A stretch of DNA of 21,752 bases, taken from contig NW_001865064.1 in assembly GCF_000002865.3 (NCBI RefSeq), positions 246,761 to 268,512 of the forward strand, read 5' to 3'. The position numbers were made by a program, and so were the translations under genes. Numbering within the stretch: position 1 is the first letter of the stretch; the number at the start of each line of letters is the position of its first letter. Shown piece by piece: positions 9,001 to 17,054 of this stretch. The stretch comes from Monosiga brevicollis MX1. Lineage: Eukaryota; Opisthokonta; Choanoflagellata; Craspedida; Salpingoecidae. The notes beneath the pieces were generated by a model. It saw only the letters and a list, made by a program, of their open reading frames with translations, searched no databases and was not told the DNA's origin.

Positions 9001-11974
9001 GGTGTTTATCGAGGATGCACGCAGTGTGTTTGGTGTGGCGGTGGTTCGTGCTCTCACTAATCAAGCTGTAGAGGCCATCTTGCTGGCCGACTGGAATCTG
9101 GAACACATGTCAGACTATGCACAAGCGATTTGGAAGCAATTGGCGGAAGTTCCAGAGAACGCTCAAGTTTTGATTTTCAAGCACCTTCGCTTAAAAGCCG
9201 AGTTTGGTCTCTTGCGTGAGCATGCAGACCGATGGCGTGAAACGCTCCCGTGGATCGCCCAGTTACCCTGGCCTGAGCAGCAAGGTGCACAAGACGATCA
9301 GTGCAATGTCTTTGGCCCCTTGTCATCTGATGTGGCACGCGCTGCTTGGGCTAAGCAACAGTTTGCAGCTTCAGGGGCTGTCGGGACAGCCAATGGGAGC
9401 AATGCCACTGCCAATCAGCCAACTAGCGGCACCGATGCACCGCCGTCCTTGCGTGAGTCGGCCATGCAAGCCGAAGTTGCTCGCGAGCTCACAACACGCC
9501 AGAACGACGTTACAGCTGGAGCTTTTCGCAGTCTACTTGATGCACCCCCTGCACAGCTGGGCCCGATGCCTCGGCAGTTTGCTGCAGCGGCCAACGTTGA
9601 CTGGACGACGCGACTGCAGCGTGCTTGGACAACAACAATGCCTCCGAATACCCAAACAGACGTGCCCGGCTCAGGGCATGCTGGCCGATACCTCCATCGG
9701 TTGCTTTTGCACTTTAGCATTGTATTCCCAGAGACTATGGCACAGGATAATTATCTGGCCGCCATGATCTATGGGGCCGAAGTGTGCAACCGCAGCTTCT
9801 TGCCAGGCCAGGCCGACGACGATGTCAGTGCCATTTTGGGCTCTGTGGCCGCTGTGACACGTGTGTACAACTGCCCGTGTGGGTTTGTTTATGCCGTGGG
9901 TAATTGTGGCCAGCTCAACCAGGTGTCGACTTGTCCCAATTGCCGTTCAAGAATTGGCGGGCAATCCAACAACACGCCTCGACAGGCTGGAATCATCATG
10001 CCTGGCTATCGCCCACCTGTTCTCCAAGCTGCAAATCAAACACCGGCCCCAATTCGTTCTGTACAACCTGCCACGCTTATTATTTTGGACATCTTGTGCA
10101 GCGTGAGCCTTTTGTTGGCCACAGAAGTGAACGCAGCCGTTGTGGCTGAGATAATTGAGCTCCGTACAGATGCTGGCGGTCTGCTCTGTACCCGATTTAG
10201 CGTCCGCATGCGTCAGCTGACGACACTGTGGGGGTTGACGCTGGAAGAGACGAGCCATGTCCTGCATCGACTGGTGCAGGACCTGCCCCGTGATTTGCAA
10301 GGTCATGGGATTCCAACCACTACGGCTGCGCGAGATGCCTTGGAGACCCACCTGCAGACGAGTTGGACCCAGCAGCTAGCAGACCCTCGGACGGCACACC
10401 AAGCATGGGTCGACGTGTGCACCGCAGCTGATGCGTCACGGCAAGAGGTGTCGCATTTTGCGTTGTGGCTACAGGAACGACACGAACCTGATTCTGAGCT
10501 GGAGGAAGCGTTCCGCTTGGCCCCTGCAGTCACTTGGCCTGCTCTTGAAGGCCGCCTTCGATCCGATGCTCGCGTTGCATCAGCCTTGCCCTTGCTACCG
10601 GCCGTTGTGCAGGTTCAGCCCATGCTCTTCCACGCGGCACAGCTCTGGCCGTTGTGGGGTGCGTGTGCGCAGATGATGCATGCCGCTGACAGTCAACTTC
10701 TACAAGCCGATCAAGTCCAAGCCATGCGCTTGACGGATGTGATCAACAGAGGCCTTGTGGAGAGCTCGGCAATTGAAGGCTTCATCACAGCCTGGAACAC
10801 GCTTCAGTCCTCGGCTCCGCATGACCTGCTCGGGGCCGACGAAGATAGCCCTCACGGCCGCTTTGAGTGTCGCGAACTGATGCCATTGCCCGCGCTTTCA
10901 TTGAGCTCACCTGCAACAAGACTCCTCCCCACAGAGGATGCTGATGGGGATCAACTGCGCGCCCTTCTGGCGGCCCTGATTGCCCAGCACAACAACTGCT
11001 TGCAGCAGCTCTTATCGGCTGCGGGCCAGCGGCACCATGTCTTGTTGGCGCAAGAGCCACGGCGCGCTTTTGCACCTCAGGTACCCCTCTCCGACTGTGA
11101 TGCCAGCTGCCTAATTTCGCTTGAGAATGCCGCTACTTTGGATGACATTTGGCTTCCGTATGCCATGCGCGCCCCGGGCTTTGGAAATGGGCTGACACTG
11201 ATTGCCGATTGGCGGGCACTGGATGCGATCTTCTATTATAAATTTGTATCGCACAAGTGCCTTGTATCCAACGAGTCGGTGCCGGCCTTTGCGTTCTGGC
11301 AGCCCGGTGTGGCTTTCATTCGTGCTTTGGCCAATTTCAGCCAGTGCCAAGTTCCGTTGGCAGAAGAAGCAGCGCAGGCACTGATGGAGTCGCAAATGCG
11401 TCTTGCCCTTACACCCGCACAATATTTGCTGGAGTATCTGGTCAGCCATGACAGAGAATTAAGGACTTTGAGTCGGGATGCAACCTTGGAGCAAGCGCTG
11501 AGGCATCTGAAAGATCAAGGCGCCATGCAGACAGCTCATGTCAGCTCTGTCATGCCTCGACTTTTGCGCGACGTTGAGGGTTTGGTGAACGTCTTGTGCC
11601 GCCTGGAGCTGGAAGTTCGACCTGGTCGTTTGCGTCTCAGAAACTTTCCTGATACTCTGGAGCCTGATCTGGCCCGACGCGTTCAAACAGCACGCTCACG
11701 CCACCCATCAGACTTGTGGTTGCGCCTCCCTGACGCACTGCGTCGCGTCATTGTGTACGTTTGGCCCATGTACGACCTTGGGGAACAAGCTTTCCAAGCC
11801 GAGCTTGGTCTCTTTCTTGATGAGGAGGCGATGTTCTTTCCTCGTTTGCAAGGAGTGGACCCCGCAGACATCTTACCAGCGGAGCTGCAGCTGAAGCACG
11901 CGTATGCATTGTTATGTTGGCTTCAATCACGAGACTTGCGGGGCAGCAATGCGCGCATTGTGCGCACCGTGTAG
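2..11974 (+). CDS. RNF213: RNF213/mysterin-like giant AAA+ ATPase and E3 ubiquitin ligase, 5' partial
   Basis: Known family role: a dynein-like AAA+ core joined to a ubiquitin ligase module, acting in the cytosol on lipid droplets and intracellular pathogens. Numbering here starts at the ATG at 50 (3974 residues to the TAG). The frame has no stop back to base 2 and the upstream codons read plausibly (SSLGDLAYQRSFWDQI), so the start is probably outside the window; human RNF213 is about 5200 residues. Order seen: N-terminal stalk; acidic segment about 186-240; AAA3 with Walker A GQAGIGKT 1311-1318, Walker B FYDE ending at D1370-E1371 and CNP with N1406; AAA4 with the RNF213-type Walker A GAPGNSKT 1665-1672, Walker B D1740-E1741 and SNWGLD with N1777; GLRDFYAL, LYDCLNQAYV and FLNRFEK blocks as in the human AAA region; RING-like 2827-2863; RZ finger 3275-3304. 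Both zinc domains have unusual ligand positions. No intron is needed anywhere. It converges on UTP13. Very sure of family. Confidence 0.95.
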   Translation, partial: SSLGDLAYQRSFWDQIMAILHASAAEAPRTYLAAAIRSEPRVAAVVHAWNDTVRAVHNGSATLAFARQLCESCSDQQLQQLYRWADTDYAVLDPTLDLRQAVTASQEKMEVVRSALDYLLQSARIAEAEATARHVEALQVQLSQFEADAESLPRADWSLPEDLRAFLAYRAAPLDSQVLQHVVCRELRARSLNVSNGLLINNSDEDEDAFVLEDHGDTDDEDAFSLADGDGDGDDDGALINDGQDEDAIEGAEAAGALSNVGALIHSVVLERERDQRSLADPLDVSYAGLLEPVQQTLDEDLRAILQPEANLVTIAWVFQCLARAPIEQRRKETEMWFSRLDLGRYRGQPVELVQLLWRAVEIQDRSRLLSRLAELLQPFGICASGQLLEISANVLELLSNLDTELQVLSDCFGLLDAQTNRLSVDIWAVVRELAHGGELFDLLRISLDEDVRGLIMGAESVSADQYAASEAAVNDFVTLHHIIAPTLRSQGTNVQGWLAHLVQQFDQLNDRQQQQAGVPGGRDLAVLVHSCCTSARSLRNLWENVTDRSGSAKLRIQHLMQNQPKLSVRWNSTTYSHAITVETVSDNAPAGDAQQLNWDRLQDLRARSQLYGSAEADLARAMSEFRAACAEADRLKAIAKEYATCGYMGAYLDEAFTTDFQQEPLKALSTELECELEGWTAIIDQRCTESPELARFPGPQLVYVYDCFQSVRETNSLDNLWPLVAYLSYDVLPNEDDVLRIAQNWAQSSPNKNTQRSDLLLDSLCKALRALLQLTEATLGPNPEQQRYQPPGALELPTHDGTRPQVLACQNDLSCLCALHLPFALAGARPLSAHVLICDSSTTALQIHRFLQLGWGTAAAGDSTPFVIYRPDYLHDEVQTALVKLQTQRRGYFYIIALRGPGGQAVDHVSMSIPAVQHQLPDGSRENLAALVRACFPARCVSSTVVMSQAPRQGKSRWIEQQVPEEQSFALLSIQDDPDLLAVQAALEQIVTRHPCHPDQPPLVVHVDIGPLVAERAVAVQKLLLHLLLLQATPSWCKLVSLRPGTRFYIELANTVGNHQQCMPLLRALQWELIESTVNDLRVPSDPNTPVQIVCRYLYQLDANNVEAPLTDEHASKALEEEVCRQLLQRHFLEHQPAAGYAELDVFISILHQQLVRFDKSIFLKPEALHDMSVPRGFRTRLLRHLLETVRTFAARSTLAARERQQRHEGNLVDAMLASFSEFVRWDDATHILVLMQVDGCISILYKDPSDLDAEIRQLLQSQLEPPKSLASSSPEQMIERLRALTSHNDAHRPPVGNYSLTADNMLKMAMIVLRADALQPIILMGQAGIGKTSLLQELCRIAGHIFRQLPHHAGTTRQDIVAFTHQVIETARGVPDQQVWAFYDEVNTCEYLGLLTDILVRRKLYTDPLPENLIVMGACNPYERRAPPVRRAGLAVESKRQGRVVQTFDERSQLRYRVHPLPEAMLTYVWDFGALAEADEANYIERMLMQHVQLRDPGQLAALAHGLSRLHTFLRQDGRSEEFVVSLRDVRRFLVFYKFFQDYIARRDSLDPPSSHADSRWNPFSQNFGASNRLHALHGQREAHSVVLSIQLAYIVRMPVTEERRMARETLLRCVQGSLLPSNFGIKSWRQVVNAEERNLYGRMDTSAYPNLAMNRALLQNVFSLTVCVLTRTPIILIGAPGNSKTVATTIVNCSLRNLDSRDPLLQTYAGVQLFPYQGSEDSTSEGIEKVFRQARDYAAKPRYQQTFPVVLMDEIGLAEHSRFNPLKILHKLLEPSAEQLEPLAVIGVSNWGLDTAKMNRAVVLQRPPPTLKELENTAQTILATFLEERDCKEIQDLVTMVVHAYNELVLQPSNDSFYGLRDFYALCKAIGKGAKLLREARQPLQKGLGRIVISAAARNFGGRSTDLTSVCELFWTHIAPRTRVSRALLVPTALELLENNLKEYQARHMLLGTDGYAAMVALDRLLPPVEQVPRLELVGSAFPDDRLQQEYVYGKLNQIIHFMEAGGVLILRHLEFLYGALYDCLNQAYVTIQGKRNCRIAFGQHSNPLCPVHAEFKCVVIMDQNKVQTYDPPFLNRFEKQLIDFPGLLASSLHRQWWDRIQADMKMLARAAGLSESDAFVAVNNTLLAHAVLPALSMLGDHGQGCAQVPYDRVQHCVARALSSTLSVEAYLGLNVSPEASTMPLARLILQEVQQRPVESLQSWLPHAGPISVLLTYDSPFAQLPLTARHVVHDIRTFQSERELQARLDDFVRGDSELCCLRLHVAQLSTLDIIVQLAQQRRQQLNTAEKQLVLIVFVPRSNSASAASCHLPANMPMQFVDALDMPKLNRVTLRQIRFEELVHTFVPDVQSWLQQPAGMWHCLARTANGPVAPIQELTTRLLLALRERDDVRQLWLFVTKIGATYLASMGPEDWVQLVARDVDCRQEGLPFCKTVEEACVRALQAASARIVHEMLAQGTLQALIEPADCYEQIDPSGRYDIRMRHRALNLAVERDARVACERMQGIPRPLGLHELPPVRLLPGLRSMQAWLPGVAMACSALSHEVDNLSDSAMDTSSDEGSAAGPASQALAYLDDLISFEEDPDIMVALLLDAARLLGWAQKDVELRICAIFARSLPQQFQYSPSVALRRWMQMERDVRSLLVLVQALRSVIGEVEAHQFLMTGIHGDDIVPQVTTTLRRAWRERILGARDRRTVEELSEALRVVPFNLSPSTPIGEMPWQLLLEESRDVARLRLMYAMLGHMLEGGLPVKETQTTVRIADDSEMAPGDDLFAHLRVLFDQCLRDGRVRELRAVAEAMAVFSDFVLQASLFTPSADESVLEIVVRHVAECLDALPEQVTCIIDLINIADRRLPCGHQLCEECAVEWLRQNPLCPVCKRSATEHLLEVVEMQTPQEHLVNAQEPVWPAIARILLRVVKACDDCRVGDLPAQIVEIIRSTDPSVSSPLAIAARGLGNRSLKHPAVCLLVEAVERYLHTSELTEYTDAAVKSMPKQRGQQVFIEDARSVFGVAVVRALTNQAVEAILLADWNLEHMSDYAQAIWKQLAEVPENAQVLIFKHLRLKAEFGLLREHADRWRETLPWIAQLPWPEQQGAQDDQCNVFGPLSSDVARAAWAKQQFAASGAVGTANGSNATANQPTSGTDAPPSLRESAMQAEVARELTTRQNDVTAGAFRSLLDAPPAQLGPMPRQFAAAANVDWTTRLQRAWTTTMPPNTQTDVPGSGHAGRYLHRLLLHFSIVFPETMAQDNYLAAMIYGAEVCNRSFLPGQADDDVSAILGSVAAVTRVYNCPCGFVYAVGNCGQLNQVSTCPNCRSRIGGQSNNTPRQAGIIMPGYRPPVLQAANQTPAPIRSVQPATLIILDILCSVSLLLATEVNAAVVAEIIELRTDAGGLLCTRFSVRMRQLTTLWGLTLEETSHVLHRLVQDLPRDLQGHGIPTTTAARDALETHLQTSWTQQLADPRTAHQAWVDVCTAADASRQEVSHFALWLQERHEPDSELEEAFRLAPAVTWPALEGRLRSDARVASALPLLPAVVQVQPMLFHAAQLWPLWGACAQMMHAADSQLLQADQVQAMRLTDVINRGLVESSAIEGFITAWNTLQSSAPHDLLGADEDSPHGRFECRELMPLPALSLSSPATRLLPTEDADGDQLRALLAALIAQHNNCLQQLLSAAGQRHHVLLAQEPRRAFAPQVPLSDCDASCLISLENAATLDDIWLPYAMRAPGFGNGLTLIADWRALDAIFYYKFVSHKCLVSNESVPAFAFWQPGVAFIRALANFSQCQVPLAEEAAQALMESQMRLALTPAQYLLEYLVSHDRELRTLSRDATLEQALRHLKDQGAMQTAHVSSVMPRLLRDVEGLVNVLCRLELEVRPGRLRLRNFPDTLEPDLARRVQTARSRHPSDLWLRLPDALRRVIVYVWPMYDLGEQAFQAELGLFLDEEAMFFPRLQGVDPADILPAELQLKHAYALLCWLQSRDLRGSNARIVRTV
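8528..8638 (+). other. RING finger region of the RNF213 homologue, second Cys replaced by Asp
   Basis: Residues 2827-2863 read C-x2-D-x10-C-x-H-x2-C-x2-C-x10-C-x2-C. This fits the C3HC4 RING spacing at seven of eight ligands, but the second ligand position is Asp2830 (GAT), not Cys. A further Cys lies eight residues before the first ligand (C2819), too far for the usual C-x2-C knuckle. The family RING sits at the equivalent place, between the AAA core and the RZ finger. Confidence 0.85.
9872..9961 (+). other. RZ-type zinc finger of the RNF213 homologue, variant
   Basis: Residues 3275-3304 run from CPCGF through NCG and CPNC to IGG. This is recognisably the RZ pattern C-x-N-G-H ... C-G ... 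C-P-x-C ... I-G-G, which is linked in the literature to RING-independent ubiquitylation. Here the Asn-Gly-His step is Cys-Gly-Phe: the usual His is Phe3279 and an extra Cys (C3277) lies two residues earlier. Cys3286, in the position of the proposed thioester cysteine, is retained, as are C3275, C3295 and C3298. Confidence 0.8.
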
Positions 11975-12216
11975 TGTAAAGCAAATTTTCAGACCAGGTT
12001 CGGTTCATTGAACGAAATTCCAATTGAGAATGTCAAAACGTCAGGTGGGAAGAAAGTAACCACACGACATAACCTTGCCACTGCTATTTCAATTCACAAC
12101 TTGCATCTCAGCCAAACTCTACCGCACGCAGATCATGCTGAAAGGGATAGACGGTTGCAATGTGGTTGCTTCAAGTGTGTCGGCACTTGCGAGTCTTGTT
12201 TGCGGCAAACACAGAC
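11975..12216. other. convergent intergenic gap between RNF213 and UTP13 stops
   Basis: These 242 bases separate two genes pointing at each other, so they must hold both 3' ends. I see no AATAAA on either strand. A small imperfect inverted repeat around 11999-12017 (GTTCA-T-TGAAC core) is the only structure noticed. The short open frames here do not look coding. Confidence 0.6.
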
Positions 12217-15200
12217 TTATGACAGACGCTTGGAGTTTGCGCCTCCCAAATGAGGGCGCTTGGCAGCGACCTCGGCATCTGAGGCTAGTGCTGGCCGCTT
12301 TTCTGATTCATCTGTATCCAGTGACCGAATGCTGCGCCACACGAAATCCAATACATGGCTTTGTTGAGCCAGTTTCTGCAATCGCTGAAAGTGGCGTTCT
12401 AAAAAAACGTACAAGCAATGCAACACGTCCATGGTTCGTGAGCTCAAACTTGGGCTTCAGCTAAGAGAGGGGTGAAGATTTTCACAGACCGGTATAGGCA
12501 ATGAGTGCATTGACGGTGCGACCCAGGGCTGGGGTCTGCGCCAACTTTGCAACATCGTGTGTTGCTAAAACGTGGTGCAGCAACGTTTGCGCAAGCAGCG
12601 CCGAGCGACTGTTCACATTCCAATCCTTCATAAAGCCCAGGAGAAGCTGCAGCTGTTCTGTACCCAAATCTGCAATTATAGTTCGTAGTGCATCCTATCG
12701 ATTACAGCCAAATGGCAATTGCAGTGCAAGTCATGGGATGAGCACGAGTTAAGGCCAATGTATGCCAAAGCTAACAAAGTCCTCAACAGTAGAAAAACGC
12801 GTCCTAGTCAACATATTCTTGACCATACCTCCTGTTCACGCTCAACCAAATTGCGCGTCAGCTTGAGGATGGTACGTGGCTGCACCCATCCAACTCGCAC
12901 GCCGTGAGATCAGATGCGCCCCGAGCCAAAAAAAAAAAATAAAAAATAAAAAAAAAAATGAAAATAAAAATGCAAGGAAAGCAAAACAAGAAATTGAAGC
13001 TGAGCAACACATACGCGCTCAAGCCGCAAAGCCAATTTGAAGGCCTCAGCATGCTCGTCTGCTGCCATCAGGTTGTCCAATTCCTGACTGAGCTGCATTT
13101 CTTCCTCTGTCTGGGCTTTGGCATCATCCTCCTTTTCCAGTGTGCTACACATCACCACATTATGATCAGGCTTAGAACCACACAAGCATGTAGCCAGAGC
13201 AACTACCAGCTGCAAGTCAGGCAAGACACATACTCATCTCGCCATAGAACCAGCGTTCCATCACTGGCACCGCTGACGATGGCATTTCCCTCACGATCCG
13301 CCGCCGACAATGCCCAAATCTAAATGTATTGCAGAGCGCAATGATGATAAGGAATAGTAAAGTTAAAAAAAAAAAAAAAAGGTAAATGAAACACAAAAGT
13401 GTGTCTGACCTTGTCTTCGTGCGCATCAAAGGTGCCGGCGCAATCAGCGGTTTTGAGATTCCACAGCTGCAGCAGACCGTCTGAGCCGCTGCTAATCAGC
13501 TGTTGACCTCGGGTCACAAAGCGTACATTCAACACCGAGTTGGAATGCCCTTCCAGCGTCCGCAGGCAGGTTCCCGTCGCCAAAGCCCAGACGCGAACGG
13601 TCGTGTCACCTGAAGCCGACGCCAAAAGCTATTATCCCATGCGCATAACAAGGAGACGAAATGGCCAGCATTTAGTGAAGAAGAGTAGTGCGAGCCGAGC
13701 GCGTGTCGGGTAGGAGGTCAGACGCAAGCCATGTATACCTGGTCGACGGGGGAGAATGCAATGGACCAGACCCCGCGCTTGTGACCGCGCAGGGTCTGGC
13801 GCTCGGCGCCTGTTGCTGCGTCCCACAGCTTAATAAGCTTGTCCTGTGAAGCCGTTGCCACCAACTTGTCGTTGGGTGCCACGCAGATGGCGTTGACATC
13901 CTTTTCGTGGGCACGAACGGTGTAATCGGCCTTGAGCTCAACTACCTCGCCTTCAGCCCGTTGTGCAATCGGATCCAGCTTCCATCGCTTGAGCGTTGTA
14001 TCCGTGCCAGTGCTGACCACGAACGCATTGCGTTTGCACGAAAAAGCCACGGCGCCCACGGCGTGCGCATGGCCCTTGCCCACGCCTACAGGCTCAAAAA
14101 CACCTGTGTCCTCGTTCGGGTACCAAATCCGTACAGTGTTGTCCTAATCATGTTGCCCACAGACACAGACACAGACACAGACACAGACACAGACACAGAC
14201 ACAGACACAGACACAGACACAGACACAGACACAGACACAGACACAGACACAGACACAGACACAGACACAGACACAGACACAGACACAGACACAGACACAG
14301 ACACAGGCACAGACACAGACACAGGCACAGACACAGACACAGACACAGACACAGACACAGACACAGACACAGACACAGACACAGACACAGACACAGACAC
14401 AGACACAGGCACAGACACAGACACAGGCACAGACACAGACACGGACACAGACACAGACACAGGCACAGACACAGACACAAGCACAGAAGTCACAGTCCAA
14501 TCGTAAGTTCGGGGATGTTGATACCCGTGCTGTAACCAGGAAATGTTCGAGGAGACTGACCTTGCTGCCTGAAGCGATGAAGCGGCCGTCAGCGCTCACG
14601 GCAAGCGTCAAGACAACGTCATCATGGCCGTGCAAAGGTGTCGCGTTCATTGTGGCAAAGTCAACGGCATACAACGTTGGGCAGTTGGTGGCTACCACTG
14701 CTACATTGTCCGATCCTTGCACAAAGGAGGCGTCCAAGACGTCATCGTAATGCCCCATAATCTGAAAAATGGGGAGGGGTGCGAAACATCAGGCAAAACA
14801 AGGGCGCGCGCAAACTCTCGCCTTGGTTGGTGAAAGGTTCTGCCTTGGCTGACATTTTTAAGGGATACGGACCGTGCGTGTTCGTTGCTGTGTTTGCATG
14901 TCAAAGATTTGGAGCTGTTGGTCGTGGGTGAGGACGACAGCGGTCTCATGCTCGTTGTACAGCAGGATCTGACGCATGTGGGAGGGCACCTCCCGAGGCA
15001 GTAGGGCCTGGGCAGCAAGTTCTTTGCCACTCTTCAGGTCCCAAATACGAAGACGCCCCTGCTCGCCCACGGTCACAGCAGCGAGGTCCGAGCCTGTGTG
15101 TGCAGGCCAGCATGAGCATCAAATGTGTGCGGGGAAAAGCCGCCGGCTTGAAGTCGGAAGAACGGTAGAAGGGTCATAACAAACCAAAATTTTGGGCCGG

Positions 15201-16701
15201 CACGAGTGCCATGTCCTCAATCACCTGTGTACCCAAGTGCGTGAGTGGGAGGGGAGGAGGAGAAAGTGAGTGACATCGCCTCTTGGGAGCCCATGAACGG
15301 GATGGCGGAGCAGGCCCGAACGAACTTCAAACGTGGGGACGGTATCAAGATTTTGACCCGTAGCCACATCCCAGGTCATCATGACGCGGTCACGGCTGGC
15401 CCTGCACAAGTAGGAGATGTGGGCGCGATGAATGGGAGTGCAAGCACGAAGTGTTTGCGGTGGGGCAGACGTACGTGACCAGTTGCTTGCCAGTACTGTC
15501 AAACTGGATGGCGGTGACGACCGACATGTGACCTTTGAAGACCTTACGGGCTTTGCTCTCGTTGAGGTCCCAGCTGCGGACGTGGCCATCATCGGCTGCA
15601 GTATAAAGGTGTAGACTGTGGGGGTGAAAGGCTACGAGGCTATGGTTGGGTCAGAATTCGTCAGGATGAACCAAGGATCAGAAGCAAGCGGGATGCATGG
15701 TGCGTTGCGTTGCGTGTTGTGTGTGTGGTGCCAGATTGAGGGTTTACGATGTCAACGTACGAGACGATGCCTTGAGAACCCTTGAAGTTGTGAGTGCAGA
15801 AGCCTTGGCGCACGTCCCAAACTTTGATGGTGGCATCGGCCGAGCCCGTGGCAAGCAGGGTGGAAGTTTTGTCAAAGGACATGGCCAGCACAGGAGCCTG
15901 GTGGGCCTGTGAGCAATGCCAGCGTAGCAACGGGATTGAAACAGCGATGAGGGCATGGGCGGCAGCTTTGAACAATGTGCAGTTGGGGCCTGGACCAGAC
16001 AGAGCAAAGCAAAGTAGGGTAGGCGGACCTTGAAACTACGTTTCATTTCGAGTGTGCGCCAGGACCACACCCGGATCATCTGAGATTGGCTGGCGACGGC
16101 CAAGGTCTGGTCGTGCCGGATGGCAAGAAAAAAAGTAAAATCATGCAACATAGAGAGGTGGAAGAGACGGTTTAAACGGTTGTCGGGTAAGGGTGTGTGG
16201 GGGTGAGTGGAGGGTCAAGTGGGAAAGAAAAAGTCAAAGAACAACAAATTGCCTGGGGTTTACTGTACGTACGTCGCCATCCGGGGCAAGAGCAATGCAG
16301 GTCACGGCACTCGAGTCCTTAAAAAAAAAAAAAAAAATAGGCAACAAAAGAGGTCGGTGTGGATTAGGGTCTTGAGACGAGACATGTCATCGCGGCAGCT
16401 ATCAGCGGGCGTTGCGTGCCAATCGTACGCCATCGATACTCTGCAGCTTGCGACCGGTCTGTGTATCGATTTGGTTGACCTCGGTGGCGCAGATGGCAAA
16501 GATGGAGGTGCCATCCTCTGTCACTTGCAAATTCCCACCGGTGCACAGCGCTTCAGCACGCGCAGCCACTTTATAGCTGAAACACATCAAGTGCATCAGG
16601 GCAAGCGTGAGGCCGAGGGCATTTCCGGGCGGATGCGGTGTGAAGCAGGGGTCGTACGAGGTTTTGAGCTTGACAGGCGCCGTCTCTGCTGCCTCGGCCA
16701 T
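12217..16701 (-). CDS. TBL3: TBL3/UTP13, WD40 protein of the SSU processome, 17 exons
   Basis: Component of the UTP-B complex, which helps assemble 18S pre-rRNA in the nucleolus (family knowledge). Exons: 16701-16658, 16576-16429, 16317-16273, 16106-16029, 15906-15761, 15639-15475, 15401-15326, 15224-15185, 15093-14873, 14761-14561, 14143-13739, 13628-13410, 13319-13234, 13144-13015, 12879-12829, 12694-12490, 12398-12217. They sum to 2442 nt, 813 residues plus TAA; human TBL3 is about 808. All junctions are GT-AG and phases agree. WD blocks include ATIKVWD (about 130), RGHKRGVWSIAFSP (exon 11) and DAHEDK (exon 12). The C-terminal Utp13 domain spans about 640-780 (QELDNL, DWNVNSR, ERHFQRL, LDFVW) and the tail is basic, possibly a nuclear signal. 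The start ATG at 16701 has a strong context (caccATGG) and matches the family N-terminus; an in-frame ATG at 16749 is possible but less likely. Intron 10 holds a satellite. Exon ends inferred by homology. Confidence 0.95.
12928..12970. repeat. A-rich tract (poly-T in transcript) in UTP13 intron 14
   Basis: Nearly pure A on the plus strand with scattered T and G. It lies inside intron 14 of UTP13 (13014-12880), so the transcript carries a long U-rich stretch upstream of the acceptor at 12880. Confidence 0.9.
13365..13380. repeat. A16 homopolymer in UTP13 intron 12
   Basis: Sixteen A on the plus strand, read as U16 in the UTP13 transcript, inside intron 12 (13409-13320). About 45 nt upstream of the acceptor, so it may add to the pyrimidine tract. 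Confidence 0.9.
14158..14486. repeat. hexanucleotide satellite (ACAGAC)n filling UTP13 intron 10
   Basis: About 55 tandem copies of a hexamer, ACAGAC on the plus strand and GTCTGT in the UTP13 transcript. It lies entirely in intron 10 (14560-14144, 417 nt, several times longer than the other introns). Sparse A-to-G interruptions (ACAGGC) occur near 14306, 14324, 14408, 14426 and 14462. Several frames are open through it on both strands, giving Thr-Asp, Val-Ser and Cys-Val dipeptide translations; these are artefacts because the flanking exons join precisely across it. Confidence 0.97.
16321..16337. repeat. A17 homopolymer just upstream of UTP13 exon 3
   Basis: Seventeen A on the plus strand form a U17 tract followed by AAG in the transcript, directly abutting the exon 3 acceptor (exon starts 16317). 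This is the polypyrimidine tract of intron 2. Confidence 0.9.
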
Positions 16702-17014
16702 GGTGCCGATTTGTAGCCTTTCAAACCCCACCAACAGCTCTTCAAACAAAGACTACTTCAAGCTATCCAAGGGTCGAGACCGTCTCAATCCAGACCAGGC
16801 AATCTCAAACACGGGACTCTTCACCGCGCTGCCGTTTCGAGTCTCAGGCGCGTTTGTGTGTGTGTGTGTGAGAGGTGTGAGAGAGAGAGAGAGAGAATGT
16901 GTGTGTTGAGCTGAATCACAGACACGTGTGTGTGAACAAAAGGGAGAGAGAGTTTGAGAGAGAGAGTTTTTGAGAGAGAGAGAGAGAGAGAGAGTTTCAG
17001 AGAGAGAGGGAGAG

Positions 17015-17054
<40 letters not shown>

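Noticed and set aside
505-11871. Many antisense and out-of-frame open frames of 60-207 codons over the RNF213 gene
   Set aside because: They are shadows of a GC-rich coding sequence with no recognisable domains.
13907-14506. Plus-strand frame with long Thr-Asp dipeptide run, and minus-strand Val-Ser and Cys-Val frames over the same place
   Set aside because: They arise from the hexamer satellite inside UTP13 intron 10; flanking UTP13 exons splice precisely around it.
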